Source: Erythrophleum ivorense (taxonomy: Eukaryota > Streptophyta > Magnoliopsida > Fabales > Fabaceae). Taken from it: DNA of 64,000 nt. A program made the translations under genes and the position numbers. Below, in pieces: positions 1-11,143 of the stretch (its first letter is position 1; each line of letters starts with the position of its first letter). The DNA is taken from the NCBI GenBank assembly GCA_026724425.1, contig JAIUCV010000568.1, positions 62,001 to 126,000 on the forward strand, in the 5' to 3' direction. The notes under the pieces are model-generated. The model ran no database searches, was not told the origin of the DNA, and saw only the letters and a list, made by a program, of their open reading frames with translations.

Positions 1-678
1 TTCGAAGTTCCTGCCCAGAATCAGACCCCCAACCAGACCCGAGGTACTGTTTCATCAGTTTCCGGGGAATTGGCTTGGTGGACTGATCTGGAGATATTTT
101 TCTCCTCTAGATAACATCCACATATTTCCATAGAGATAGATTTTATGGGCATTGGATTTTTGTGGAATTAGTTAGACATTTTCAAAGTCCATATCAGTAA
201 ACTGTGACAGCAAAGAAGTCCCCTCTGACCAGTGAACTATTTCGATGTCAAACGCAGAATGAGCGAGAGATTGAGACTTCTAAGTATTTTTAGCATGAAG
301 TAGACATCTCAAACTTTCTAGAATGACCCAGATCATGCAGATACGATTTTTCTGCATTTAGTTATGAATTTCCAAAGTTAGCCCAGAAAAGAAGCAAAAT
401 CTGCCACTAGCGAAAATGCATGTCTCTAATCCCTTTTTGCTTCCCATGAGTTTAAAGCATATAGTAGGGATTGAAATAAGTCTCAAAAGAGTAATTGAGC
501 ATGAGGAAGGATAGAGAGAGCTCAACCGGTCCATATTACTTCTAAGTGGAGCTCTACCCACACATAGTGCCATAAAGAAAGTAAGCATAAGGTAGAGAAA
601 GTGTCTCCTTTATGAGTTCCGCATTGCCATATGGGCTAGAGGGCACGTTGGGTATGAGCTAGAGGTCAAGGTGTCACA
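1..678 (+). mobile_element. Lm-family gypsy LTR, 3' part (window starts inside it)
   Basis: The start of the window matches the last ~700 bp of the plus-strand LTR at 23825-27682. Shared blocks include the run around 'cagacccgaggtactgtt' and the following text on a ~60-bp scale. It ends at GTGTCACA (671-678), the equivalent of the GGTGTTACA end of the other copies. The text just before that end resembles the subfamily seen at 49121-51971. No primer-binding site follows, so it is probably a solo or truncated LTR; the 5' part lies outside the window. Confidence 0.75.
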
Positions 679-1079
679 TATGACATAAAAATTTAACAAA
701 GTTTTATGTTGACTATCAACTACCTAACACAATTCTCCTCTTTTTTAAGGACTGACTATGAAATGATTTGCATTAAAGTATATCATAGGCAGAGCTAGGA
801 CATGATTTAGCTCTATTAAGAAATAATTGTATTTATTGTAATGCTAATATGTACTAATATTAGGACACCACTCTTATCCCTTAATGGTCTCATATTGATA
901 TTGTAATTATATAAGTATTCGATGTATGGGATTAACTTTAGGTAGAATAATGTTAGTTTAATATTGAACAACTTCTTTAACTATGGATTTAAGAAATGAG
1001 ATTACCAAAAAAAATTAGCAAATTTTTAATTAACACCACTTAAAATCCTGCCATAATTATATCACTTAGATAAAGTAAA
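679..1079. other. AT-rich spacer, no gene recognised
   Basis: Between the LTR end and the first recognisable copia motifs there is AT-rich sequence without long frames. It may be decayed upstream integrase of the copia element that follows, but I could not match it to a motif. Confidence 0.4.
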
Positions 1080-2570
1080 CAAGTTATGTAACACTTAAAG
1101 TATGGATGTTACATCAACTACTTATGTCTGTGATATTTCCCATATATATGAGAAATTATGTCTAAGGGGTAAGAAAGATATCTTTATTAAATACTCAAAA
1201 TCATTTAAAGAATTATATTTTCACTGGTAAAAACAAAGATGGAAGTATAATTATAATTAACCTTATAGCAAAGGAGAAATTAAGATAAATACATCTCATT
1301 ATGAGACACATGATCAAGATAATAAGGAACAAGTAATTGTACTTTGACTTGTTAACCTAAGTAGGAGCTTTGGAACTTTGTGAAAAATGAGAATATTGCA
1401 CAAACACCCTACTACGTGGAAGTAACCAAGAGAATATGCCTAAATGTTATTTTAAGATTGAAAGAGCAACACTTATAGTTACTTTAAAAGATAATAAGGA
1501 GCCAAACACAGATTAAAAGGCTCCATCATGCCTTACGAAGGAAATTTTGATGAGAACAACAGAAGAAGAGATTAATTTAATTGCTTGGGACTTGGTGGAT
1601 CTTCCATTTGGTAGAAAGCAATTGGGCATAAATAGGTTCTCAAGATAAAAAAGAAGTAAATGAATCTATTGAAAGATATAAGACTCAAATAATTGCCAAA
1701 GGATATACAAAACAAAAAGATATAGATTATAAAGATACTTTTTCATCTATTATACAATTTAATTTAATTAGGCTAATCCTAGCTATAATTATATGTTTAG
1801 ACTTAGAATTGTACAAAATAGATATGAAAACTACATTCATAAATAGGGAACTAGATTAAAATAAAACAACATAAAAAAACCTTTAGGTTTCATTGAAAAA
1901 GAAATAGAGTAAAAAGTTTGTAGACTCCAAATGTTCATTTACGAACTAAAACAATCATATAGACATTAGCATTTGAGATTTCATTAAGCAATAACTTCGC
2001 ATGAATTTCAAATGATTGATAAAGACTACTATGTTTACATTAAGTGGTTTGAAGGAAATATTGTAATATTATCCTTTTATATGGATGATATATTATTAAC
2101 TAGGAATAGGTTAGATTTAATTGTATCCGTAAAGAATAACTATCCTTAAAATTTTGAAATGAATGATATGGATGAAGCAGAGTATATCTTTAGAGTTAAA
2201 ATCCAAAGGAATAACTTAGAGTAATTAATTTCTTTTTCATTATAGAATTATATCAAGAAAATCCTTGAGTGATTAAACATGAAAGATTGCAAACCCGCCA
2301 ATACTCCTATAGTAAAAACGCAATAGTCTAAATTATAAGATCTATCCTTAAATTGAATTTGAAAATAAAATTATAGAAATAGTCCCTTATTCTACACTAT
2401 TAGCAATTTAATGTATCCAATGATATGGACCATATATTTGTTATATAGTTGGGCTTACAAGCCAGTACCACTCAAATCTAAGTTAAAAGCATTGAAAAAC
2501 TGTTAAGAGAATCCTAAGATGCTTAAAGGGTTTTGTGAACTATGCATTATGTTATCAAGAAAGTGATTTG
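1080..2570 (+). pseudogene. Degenerate Ty1/copia pol A: integrase tail, reverse transcriptase, start of RNase H
   Basis: Frames are broken by many stops, but copia motifs appear in order. Near 1590-1740 there is a WDLVDLP-like block and ERYKTQIIAKGYTKQ. The run leading to LILAIIICLDLELYKIDMKT is at about 1770-1840. The catalytic YMDDILL box of reverse transcriptase lies at about 2080-2100, and RILRCLKG plus NYALCYQ at about 2495-2560. Upstream (1150-1400) there is integrase-tail text similar to the second copia element at 15190-18229, so both are one family. The frame stops at 2570, where a solo LTR is inserted, and resumes at 5976. It would once have encoded reverse transcriptase for copying element RNA; it cannot be functional now. 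Confidence is high for copia RT and lower for the left limit. Confidence 0.85.
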
Positions 2571-5500
2571 TGTCACACTATATCAAGATATCATCCAAAC
2601 TATATCACAAGTGGCAGAAAAGTTCCATTTTTATCAAGTTACCACTTTTAGCAGCATAATTATCCGTTATCATAAGTCAAAATAATTCAATTTTAATCAT
2701 ATGAACCATTTGGCCTTACCAACATTTTCTTCCATCCATAACATACTTAATGAACTAGAAGCATCACAATTTCAAGCTTGCAATTTGGGTTTAAGCCAAG
2801 CATCAAGATTTCAAATTCCAAGGTGTAGTTTTTCTAGGTTCCATATTCTGATGCAAAATTCAAAAATTCATAACTAATTCTAAAAAAATTGAAATGAAGC
2901 AAATTATACCATTTTCAAAATATTAGGATTTTCTCTAACTACCATAAAAATTTTAGATCAAAACAAATAGGTTTGCCTCACCAAATACAATGGAATAGTA
3001 ATACTAGTCACTTATACATCCTACAACTAAACTTCAAAGTTAAAAATTTATATCTCCCTCTACAGAGTCCAAATGAGGTGCTCCTAGTGGCTACAAAAAT
3101 TTTATGATGTCTAATATATGCTTATAAAATTTCATGAGCATTGGACTTCATTTGGCCCTTAAATGACATAGAAAACCAAACTGACCATGTAAACAGTGAT
3201 AGTGATAGTTTTTACATAATTTGACCAATTTTGAAAAATTATAATAAATTCTATAGAGCTCCAAAAATAATGCTCTTTGACTCTGTAAAAATTTCTAGAT
3301 GAGGTATATATTCTTGCCAAATTTCATGCACAAACTCATTCATTTGGTCAGTTTGTGATTTAGGCCAAGAATGTGGCAAAGTTTAGGACCATAATAGGGT
3401 CAAAGTGCACCAAATGGCCTTCTAACCATACCATAACCATTTAAGCACGTCCAAAAGTACAAACACATCATATAGAAGTATTCCAAATGGTCTAAATCAT
3501 CATAGAGCTCAAATTCACTATCCTACTTACATATATACACATTCATGTCAAGGCTCCAAAATGCCAAAATCATGCATTCTCATACATATGGCTACAAATT
3601 TGAAACATACACCATATTTACACACTTATACAAGTACTCAAGGGTTTATAACCCATAAACAACTTATACATACATACTTTGACATCAATATACATAAAAC
3701 ACTATCATATTATCAAAGTGATACAATTTATGCTCCTTGGCCCCTATTTCTTGCTCCTTAGGCTTTACCTAGACATGGTTAGATGGAAAGTAAGGGAAAG
3801 TAAGATTTAAATAATCCCAATAGCCCTTTCATCCTTTCAAGTAAGTATATAAGGTATATATTCATGTCAAAGAATACAAATATGCACCAAACACTTCTAA
3901 GAATCGCTCAAATCACAATTTCCATGTCATATAAATATGTTAAAGTTAAGAGTAAGCTCAATGGACTTTTGGTTTATCATCATCTTATTATTTGGGACAT
4001 CTGGATTAGCCTCACCCATATTTTAGAGGCTTTTGACTTAGCTTCACTCATTCTTGAGACTTTTGGCCTTGTCTTATCCATGTTTAAGGACTTTTGGCTT
4101 CACCTCACTCAATCTAAAAGACTTTTGGCACAATCTCACCCATAAAGAGTAATTTCACATTTCAAAAGCAAATTAAGAGTATAATGGTACTGTAGCAATA
4201 AACTAATAGAAAATGTCATGTTTCATAATTTAAATACAAATACAAGCATTCAATAACAATCATACAACCAAAGAATAAACATAAGAAAGGATGAAAAGCT
4301 ACCTTGGTTCAAGATACACAAATTTCTTTTTACTTCCTTATCTCTTTTGGTTCGGCCTCACACCCACAACAAGGAGAAATTTGATTTCCTTGGCTAGAAA
4401 CATCAAACAAGACACAATTACATCATAGGAACTAACTCTAGCTTCACATAAACATTACACAAGCTACATCTAGCTTATGATACCATTATAGTTCCGTTCA
4501 AGGGCATAATGAAGCAACTATATAATTCAAGGTCTTGGCTCCCATTTCTGACTCATTCTAAGTTACATGACTCTATTAAAAATCATTAGAATCATCACAA
4601 ATTCAATCCAAGGAGTCAAACATCAAGTTGTTTCTTTATGCCTAAAAGGAAACCTAACTTCCAACTTTCAAAATATGGTTTCTAAATTCAAACCAATAGT
4701 TCTTTTGGTATCTATTATTCATTTCTAGGCCATTTTTATGCTTGAAATCAAAGAAAACTCTCCTTAAGTGCATTATCTCATGCTTGGCTGAGACACACAT
4801 CCAAGTAAAGCACCTATGGAATTTTCTTCCATTTCCTAGGGAATTTGGCATCCATGAAGCTTCCTAGATGTCTTCAGAACTCAAACACACTCTTAGACAA
4901 CCTAAATTACCATTAGAAAGTCTCATATTTACCAAGGTGCAACAAAATCCCTAATTGCCATAAGTTGTTTTCTAATGGCTCTTTTTCAATCCTAATTGTT
5001 TCATTAGATTTCTTAGGCTTCAAAACCCCCATTCCTACTAAGTTTGGATTGAGATAAAGTCTCTAATACACCACCCTTAATCTGATCGAATTACATAAGA
5101 GAAGAAGAAGCATGATGGAGCAAGCTTTAGCCATGAAGAATCACCTTATTTGGAAGCTTTTCAAAGGTGCTTTCCTATGCTTCCAAAAGTTCTCCCAAAT
5201 TCTCTCTTCCCCTTACTGGTTCAGCCATAAAACATGTCCAAATTAATCATCAAAACTATGAGAGAAGAGAGGAGGAATAGGAGAAGAGATTTAGTGAAAG
5301 AAAAAGCATGAAAAAGTAATCAAATCTTACCCTTTCAATACTTCTTTCTTCCTCCCTTGCCCTCTCTCCTTGTGCACCTCCTTGAGCAGAGCTTGGATCT
5401 ATTCTAGAGTGAAAGTAAGTTAGCAAAGGAGCTAACTAGGTGTGGGACATTTTTAAGAAGCTTAAAGGTCCATTTACATAACTTTTCAAAATTACAAATT

Positions 5501-5975
5501 TAGTCCCTCTTCTTGGTTCTTTCCTTTTAGTCTAGTTTGAACTCCTTTTTTAGAATTGTCTTTTTCATCATAAAATTTAGATTTTCTAATTCATAAAATG
5601 CCTTTGGTTTCACCCAAATTAGATTTAAAACCTTATTGAATGATTTGGTCAAAGTTTTACTCAATTGACACTCTAAAATGCAAACCAGAGGGGTTTTGAC
5701 CATTTTAGGAGTTTCTATGGTTTTTAAGGCCTTAGAGAACCTCTGAAAACTCAATTTTTTCACACTTACCTAAAACTACAAAAATGCCATTGGCCTTTGT
5801 AGTTTTCCGTTTTACCGTTTTGGCTTTGGTTCTAGGCTAACCTTAGGCTATAATCCCTATTTTAAGATGGTATAATTAACATCCTAACCACATTTAAACT
5901 TATTTACCTTACAATATGGTGTTCCCATTTCAATTTATCAGGTTCAGTTCAATTTCTGATTTACTTGTCATTACA
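2571..5975 (-). mobile_element. Lm solo LTR, 3.4 kb, TSD ATTTG
   Basis: The element begins TGTCACAC and ends CATTACA. The five bases before it (2566-2570) and after it (5976-5980) are both ATTTG. It interrupts the copia A RNase H frame exactly, and the copia text resumes across the duplication. Internal text matches the minus-orientation Lm LTRs at 39988 and 49121, including the ~30-bp repeat at 4000-4140. Net length is 3405 bp. There is no internal region or coding sequence, as expected for a solo LTR left by recombination between the two LTRs. Confidence 0.9.
4000..4140 (-). repeat. LTR-internal ~30-bp minisatellite, about five units
   Basis: Reverse-complement units of the GGGTGAG...CCAAAAGTCCC type, more diverged than in other copies. 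They produce a chance frame with a periodic peptide (93 aa at 3864-4145). Confidence 0.7.
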
Positions 5976-6063
5976 ATTTGCACTTGATAAGATGCTTTGA
6001 TGTAGATTGAGATAGAGATCTAGGTATGCAAAAATTAACTTCTAGATATACATTCTTGGTAAA
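5976..6063 (+). pseudogene. Copia A RNase H continuation
   Basis: After the solo LTR the reading continues DLHLIRCFDVD, one stop, then a LTSRYTFLVN-like block. This fits the copia RNase H pattern of DADWAGD followed by STSGYTF. It is cut at 6063 by the gypsy element starting TGTAACAACC at 6064. The rest of this copia was not found to the right with confidence. Confidence 0.75.
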
Positions 6064-6154
6064 TGTAACAACCAAAAAAATTATTTTTCTAAGTTTGCTG
6101 GCTATAGTGAGAAATGTCTTAGCTATAGCGAATGTGCCTGTTCGCTATTGTAAA

Positions 6155-6197
6155 GTCCCACATCGGATAGGAAGGTCCTGGGCTAAGGCCTTATAAG
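6155..6197 (+). promoter_or_regulatory. TRIM LTR: snRNA-like USE followed by TATA box
   Basis: GTCCCACATCG at 6155-6165 equals the plant U-snRNA upstream sequence element (consensus RTCCCACATCG). TTATAAG at 6191-6197 is a TATA-like box 25 bp further on. The pair recurs in most units of the array. In plant snRNA genes this spacing is closer to the Pol III type than the Pol II type. A promoter role in the TRIM is inference. Confidence 0.5.
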
Positions 6198-6349
6198 TGG
6201 GAGCGAAGCTCTCCCCACCAGCGAGGCCGAAGCTCTCCCCACCAGTGACGTGTTTTCCTAAGGGAGGAACAAAACCCCACCACGTGGGAAATGAGAGTAC
6301 CACGGGGTGCCGTAACGGGGACAATATTGCTGGAGGCTCTGTGAGGAAT

Positions 6350-6361
6350 TGGTATCAGAGC
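6350..6361 (+). other. TRIM primer-binding site (initiator-Met tRNA type)
   Basis: TGGTATCAGAGC matches the complement of the 3' end of plant initiator-Met tRNA, the usual minus-strand primer. Other units show it intact or with single changes, for example TAGTATTAGAG near 6590. Confidence 0.8.
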
Positions 6362-7773
6362 CAGCCTAGCCGCATGTGCAACCCGAGGACGGGTTGGCCC
6401 TAAGGGGGGTGGATTGTAAAGTCCCACATCGGATAGGAAGGTCCTGGGCTAAGGCCTTATAAGTGGGAGCGAAGCTCTCCCCACCAGCGACGCGTTTTCC
6501 TAAGGGAGGAACAAAACCCCACCACGTGGGAAATGAGAGTACCACGGGGTGCCGTAATGGGGACAATATCGCTGGAGGCTCTATGTGACCTAGTATTAGA
6601 GCAGTCCTAGCCGCATGTACAACCCGAGGACGGGTTGGCCCTAAGGGGGATGGATTGTAAAGTCCCACATCGGTTAGGAAGGTCCTGGGGCTAGTGCATA
6701 TAAGTGGGGGCAAAGCTCTCCCCACCAGCGAGGCCTTTTCCCAAGGAAATGAGAGTACTTGGGAGGAACCAAACCCCACCACGTGGGAAATGAGAGTACC
6801 ACGGGGTGCCGCAACGGGGACAATATCGCTGGAGGCTCTGTGTGACCTGGTATCAGAGTAGTCCTAGCCGCATGTGCAACCCGAGGACGGGTTGGCCCTA
6901 AGGGGGGTGGATTGTAAAGTCCCACATCAGATAGGAAGGTCCTGGGCTAAGGCCTTATAAGTGGGAGCGAAGCTCTCCCCACCAGCGACGCGTTTTCCTA
7001 AGGGAGGAACAAAACCCCACCACCTGGGAAATGAGAGTACCACGGGGTGCCGTAACGGGGACAATATTGCTAGAGGCTCTGTGGGGAATTGATTTGGGGT
7101 CACACAGAGCCTCCAGCGATATTGTCCCCCTTGCAGCACCCCGTGGTACTCTCATTTCCTACGTGGTGGGGTTTTGTTCCTCCCAAGTACTCTCATTTCC
7201 TTGGGAAAAGGCCTCGCTGGAAGGGGAAGCTTTGCCCCCACTTATATGCACTAACCCCAGGACCTTCCTAACCAATGTGGGACTTTACAATCCACCCCCC
7301 TTGGGGCCAACCCATCCTCGGGTTGCACATGCGGTTAGGCCGGCTCTGATACCAATTCTCCACAGAGCCTCCAGCAATATTGTCCCCGTTACGACACCCC
7401 GTGGTACTCTCATTTCCCACGTGGTGGGGTTTTGTTCCTCCCTTAGGAAAACACATCGCTGGTGGGGAAAGCTTCGCTCCCACTTATAAGGCCTTAGCCC
7501 AGGACCTTCCTATCAGATGTGGGACTTTACAATCCACCCCCCTTAGGGCCAACCCGTCCTTGGGTTGCACATGCGGCTAGGCCGGCTCTGATACCAATTC
7601 CCTATAGAGCCTCCAGCAATATTGTCCCCGTTACGGCACCCCGTGGTACTCTCATTTCCCATGTGGTGGGGTTTTGTTTCTCCCTTAGGAAAACGCGTCA
7701 CTGGTGGGGAGAGCTTCGCTCCCACTTATAAGGCCTTAGCCCAGGACCTTCCTATCCGATGTGGGACTTTACA

Positions 7774-7930
7774 GCTATAGCAAGAATGCTTTTAACTATA
7801 GCAAGTTCGAGCATCTCATATAAAAACTAAGGGGTTCATCACAATAGAACGCGCCGTAGCGAGAACAGGGGTCTAAGATTGATACATGCTTGCCGTAGCG
7901 AGGGTTATTTTCTGCTATAGCAAGGGCTAG
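7774..7930 (+). repeat. Cluster of CTATAGC-type motifs in the LTR
   Basis: Short palindromic CTATAGC/CGTAGCGAG motifs recur on both sides of the TRIM insertion (6105-6148 and here). The second copy in the same subfamily is at 51645-51890. A TATA-like box follows at 7817. Confidence 0.6.
7817..7827 (+). promoter_or_regulatory. Likely TATA box of the Lm LTR
   Basis: CATATAAAAAC is conserved in the reverse-complement copy at about 51743-51756 (TATATAAAAAC). Conservation between two diverged LTRs and its place after the CTATAGC cluster fit a core promoter. Confidence 0.45.
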
Positions 7931-8637
7931 TCCAAAAAAGCATGAAAAATGAGAATTTTGCTTTTTAAAGCGTCCAGATCCTCTCCTTTTCATCTAACCG
8001 ACCTAAGTTTCATCCAAAACAGAGAAAAAAGCTTGAGAGAGATAGAGAAACTAAGAGAAGCTAAGAGAGAAGGAAGAAAACTAAAGAAGAAAGGTAAGAA
8101 CCCTTAAAAATCTTCATGCTTCTTCTTTTTACCTTTATTCTTCTCCTTCTAAGTTTCCTTTCCATGGGTGGTTAAGTAAGATAGCTCTGTTTTGACCTAG
8201 AATGAGTAAAAAACTTTGGAATTAAAGTGTGATAAGTTAAGAAATGCAAAGAAAGTAGAAGAAGGGTTAGTGAAATTCTAGAGGGAGAACCTCTAGTTTT
8301 TTATACCCTTTGTAGGGTTTGCCTTGATGAAGAACCCCCTAACCTTGTGAGTGTTTATTTAAGTTATAAGAGAGTAATTGCATGTTATTTGTTTTGTCTA
8401 GGATCAAGAGAATCGGCTTCATCTAGTTGTGGTGTTAAGACCGAGAAAGACAAAGAGAAATCAAAAGGGAAGACTTGTGTTGGCTTATAAGGTAGCTTTC
8501 TACTCTTTCTTATTGCATTCTTGGACGTATATAGTCCTTGTATGCTTGTGTATGTGTTTGTTGTGTGAGACATGCCATATGTTATTACCTTGATGCATTG
8601 GTACCAATATGCTTATATTTTGGGCTGTGAAAACTGC

Positions 8638-8820
8638 TCGGGTGAGGTAGTGCCAAAAGGCCCTCGTGATGGGTGAGATAGAGCCAAAAGTCCCTAGAAA
8701 TGGGTGAGACAAGGCTAAAAGTCTCATGAATGAGTGAGGCTAAGTCAAAAGTCCCTAAACCAAGGGTGAGCCCATCCAAAAGTCTTTAAAATAGGGTGAG
8801 GTTAGACCAAAAGTCCCTAG
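8638..8820 (+). repeat. LTR-internal ~30-bp minisatellite, six units
   Basis: Six imperfect units of 30-32 bp, each beginning GGGTGAG or GAGTGAG and containing CCAAAAGTCCC. On the minus strand they yield periodic peptides in chance frames. Confidence 0.8.
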
Positions 8821-10352
8821 AGCTTATTCTTGGCATTGATATGATATTCATGGCATGTAAATCATGTATTGTATAATTGTGAATGGTTTACATGCTTTGA
8901 CTTATTTATATGCCTTGATTTCTTCTTTGAATGAGTGTATAAGCTATTAAGATTCCATGAATTTCACCCCCTTCCCTCTTCTATCTCATATGGTCCAGAT
9001 GAAGCTCAAGAGCCTAAGAGTGGAGGCTATGAGACATAGATGGCCCTTTTTGACACTTTTGCACACTTTTGCATAGTTTGATGTATAAGAAAGCCAAAGT
9101 GTTCATGTATACATATTCTTTTTGAGATGTAAATGCTTAAGCAAGTGTAAAAGTATGTATCAATGATGTATGATCCATGTATGGAACCAAAGTAATGAAA
9201 TTATGAGATTTGGCTCCTTTGTGGCTTGTATGTAATAGTATATTTTTTTCCTGTAGCATAGTGAGTTTGAGACGTGTGATAGTTTAGACCACTTGGACAA
9301 CCCATATGTGATGTAGTAGTGTTTTAAAACTTGCCCAAGAGGTGCTAGAACATGTAGGAGGCCATTTGGACCCACTTTGAACCATATTGGGGGTCAAAAT
9401 TACTAAATTCGTATGCTTTACCAAAGTATGACCAAATGAGCTCTTCTTGATATAAAATTTGGCATGCCACTAGAGTTTGTTGAGAGATTTTTGGGAAGCT
9501 AAAGTGCAGAATATTTAGAGGTCTAGGGAATATTTGGTAAATTGTTGAAGTTGAAAATTTTTTTGGTTTTGGATAGTGCACTATTACCATGGGTCCAAAA
9601 ATGAATCTGTGTCATTCATGAATCAAACAGTGTCCAATTGTCATGAAATTTTATGGACATAAACTAGAAATCCACAATGACCTATACCAACTAGAAGCAC
9701 CTCAAGGAAGCTATCTGACCTTCATTATTGTTCCATCAGTTTTTGAGGTCCAAGGCCTACTGAAATGATCTAGACTTATTTTTTTCCTCTAGTTAACATT
9801 TGTAATTTTACAAATTGGTATAGTTTTCCTAGATTATAGTCTTTTAAAATTATTTATGAATTTTTGAAGTTCATGACAGCAAGCTACATCAGTACTAGGG
9901 ACAGCCAGGCCTCTGTCTCTTTTTCGATGTTAAACATGGTCCAAACGCTGAGATTGTGGCTTGAAATTATTTTTGATGGAAAATTAACATCCAGATCTTT
10001 CTAGAAAGTTATGATTTTCTTGATTTCCATTTTTTTAGAATTAGTTATGATTTTCCAAAGTTATGCCCAAAAATCTGACTTTTGAGCCCATTTGAGAAAT
10101 TGCATTTTCTTGGTTTTTGGCTCCATATATGTAGTTTATGGGTTGTTTGAGGCTATATGTGAGTTGTATGAATGGAATTTTAGTAGATAATGTGATTAAT
10201 GGGTTCATGAGACCTACAGAGCAAAATATGACTGCTTAAACCCTGACTTAAAGCGTTAAAATACCACGATTTTGGTCCTTTTCTTTGGACATCATATAGA
10301 ATCAAGCCTAAGCAGAGATGAGCTAAGGCTAATCATTATGGTGTTACATTTT

Positions 10353-10364
10353 TGGTATCAGAGC
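10353..10364 (+). other. Gypsy primer-binding site (initiator-Met tRNA)
   Basis: TGGTATCAGAGC begins five bases after the LTR end GTGTTACA. This is the standard minus-strand priming site of many plant LTR retrotransposons and fixes the plus orientation of the element. Confidence 0.9.
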
Positions 10365-10513
10365 AAAGGTTCAGGCACTTTTGCTCTAGGTTGGGCTCTT
10401 GAATGGTGTGATTTGCTTGTGTTTGGTGTGAATTGCCATAGAAGTGATAACATACATATGCATATATGCTTGTGATATGATTATGAACTGAGGGTTGCTA
10501 TTTCTTTTCAGAC

Positions 10514-11140
10514 ATGGCTAAGACTAGATGGGGCAGGGGTAGAGGCAGGCCTCCCAGGGCTCATAGAGCTGAGCCAGAGGTTCTAGTTGGGCTTGAGGAT
10601 CCTCTACGGATCATCATGGAGAGGCTTGATCGGTATAAGGCCATGATGGGCTAGCACCAGGAGATGTTGGAACAGCAGAGTATATTGCCCAACAATAGCA
10701 TGACATGATCATGTAGTTACAAGATGCCCTGGCTAGGCAAGAAGAAGCCAGAAGAGAAGCCCTTATACCTCAGCCATCCACATCTGGCATTCCACCTACA
10801 CCTCTTTAAGAGCCTGCTATTGCTCAAAACCAGACGCCTATCCAGAAATTGTTGACGCAGTTTAGGTAGAACAATCCACTCTTATTTGACGGGGAGTTGG
10901 ATGCAGATAAGGCAGAGCTTGGGTTATAGAGCTGGAGAAAATATTCTCGATGATAGATTGTACCACCAAGCAGAAAGCTCAGCTCGCCACTTTCATGCTA
11001 CAGAAAAAATCCGATAAGTGGTGGCATAGTACAAAACCCCTAATAGAGACCAAGAACATACTGATCACTTAGGAAAGCTTCTTGGTCGAGTTTTATGAGA
11101 AATATTTTCCTAGTTCGGTGAGGAAGAAGAAATGTATTAT
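10514..11140 (+). pseudogene. Ty3/gypsy gag relic
   Basis: An ATG at 10514 opens a frame starting MAKTRWGRGRGRPPR, the basic RG-rich start seen in gag of plant gypsy elements. A stop replaces a codon near 10650, and later frameshifts break it. Around 10860-11120 the Retrotrans_gag pattern is visible: FDGELDAD, then LEKIFSMIDCTT, then KWWH, then FLVEFYEKYFPSSVRKKK. Gag would form the virus-like particle around element RNA. The text ends abruptly after the FYEKYFP block; protease, reverse transcriptase and integrase are absent, so the element is deleted here. The ~165 bp between PBS and ATG is a normal leader. Confidence 0.85.
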
Positions 11141-11143
11141 TTA

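Larger units (their letters stand above)
6149..7773. mobile_element. TRIM retrotransposon array: four direct and three inverted units, TSD GCTAT
   Basis: Each unit starts TGTAAAGTCCCACATCGG (the LTR), carries a primer-binding site TGGTATCAGAGC, and ends in a purine tract AAGGGGGGTGGAT directly before the next TGTAAAG. This LTR-PBS-PPT-LTR layout with almost no internal sequence defines a terminal-repeat retrotransposon in miniature. Plus-strand units start at 6149, 6415, 6656 and 6913. Inverted units end at 7289, 7531 and 7773. The two arms meet near 7088-7102 at their PBS-side ends. GCTAT flanks the whole array (6144-6148 and 7774-7778). Units are about 241-266 bp. No protein is encoded, so transposition would need enzymes from another element. 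The 138-152 aa frames seen here are by-products of GC-rich LTR text. Confidence 0.88.
6064..10348 (+). mobile_element. Lm gypsy 5' LTR (2.66 kb net), carrying a TRIM insertion
   Basis: The LTR starts TGTAACAACC (6064) and ends ATGGTGTTACA (10348). Five bases after that end a plant initiator-Met primer-binding site begins, and a gag relic follows. This is the one copy in the window that proves the many similar sequences are LTRs of a Ty3/gypsy element. Removing the TRIM array (6149-7773) and its 5-bp duplication leaves 2655 bp. The LTR belongs to the subfamily with clustered CTATAGC motifs, shared with 49121-51971. The expected matching TSD and 3' LTR were not found, so the element is probably truncated on its right side near 11140. 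Confidence 0.85.

Noticed and set aside
7031..7489. 152-aa open frame and several overlapping 60-138 aa frames at 6191-7731
   Set aside because: They lie on both strands of the TRIM array and repeat with its units. They are by-products of GC-rich LTR text, with no domain or start context of their own.
6149..7773. Cassandra-type TRIM carrying 5S rRNA promoter sequence
   Set aside because: The LTR start is similar in style, but no 5S internal control region could be seen in the units.
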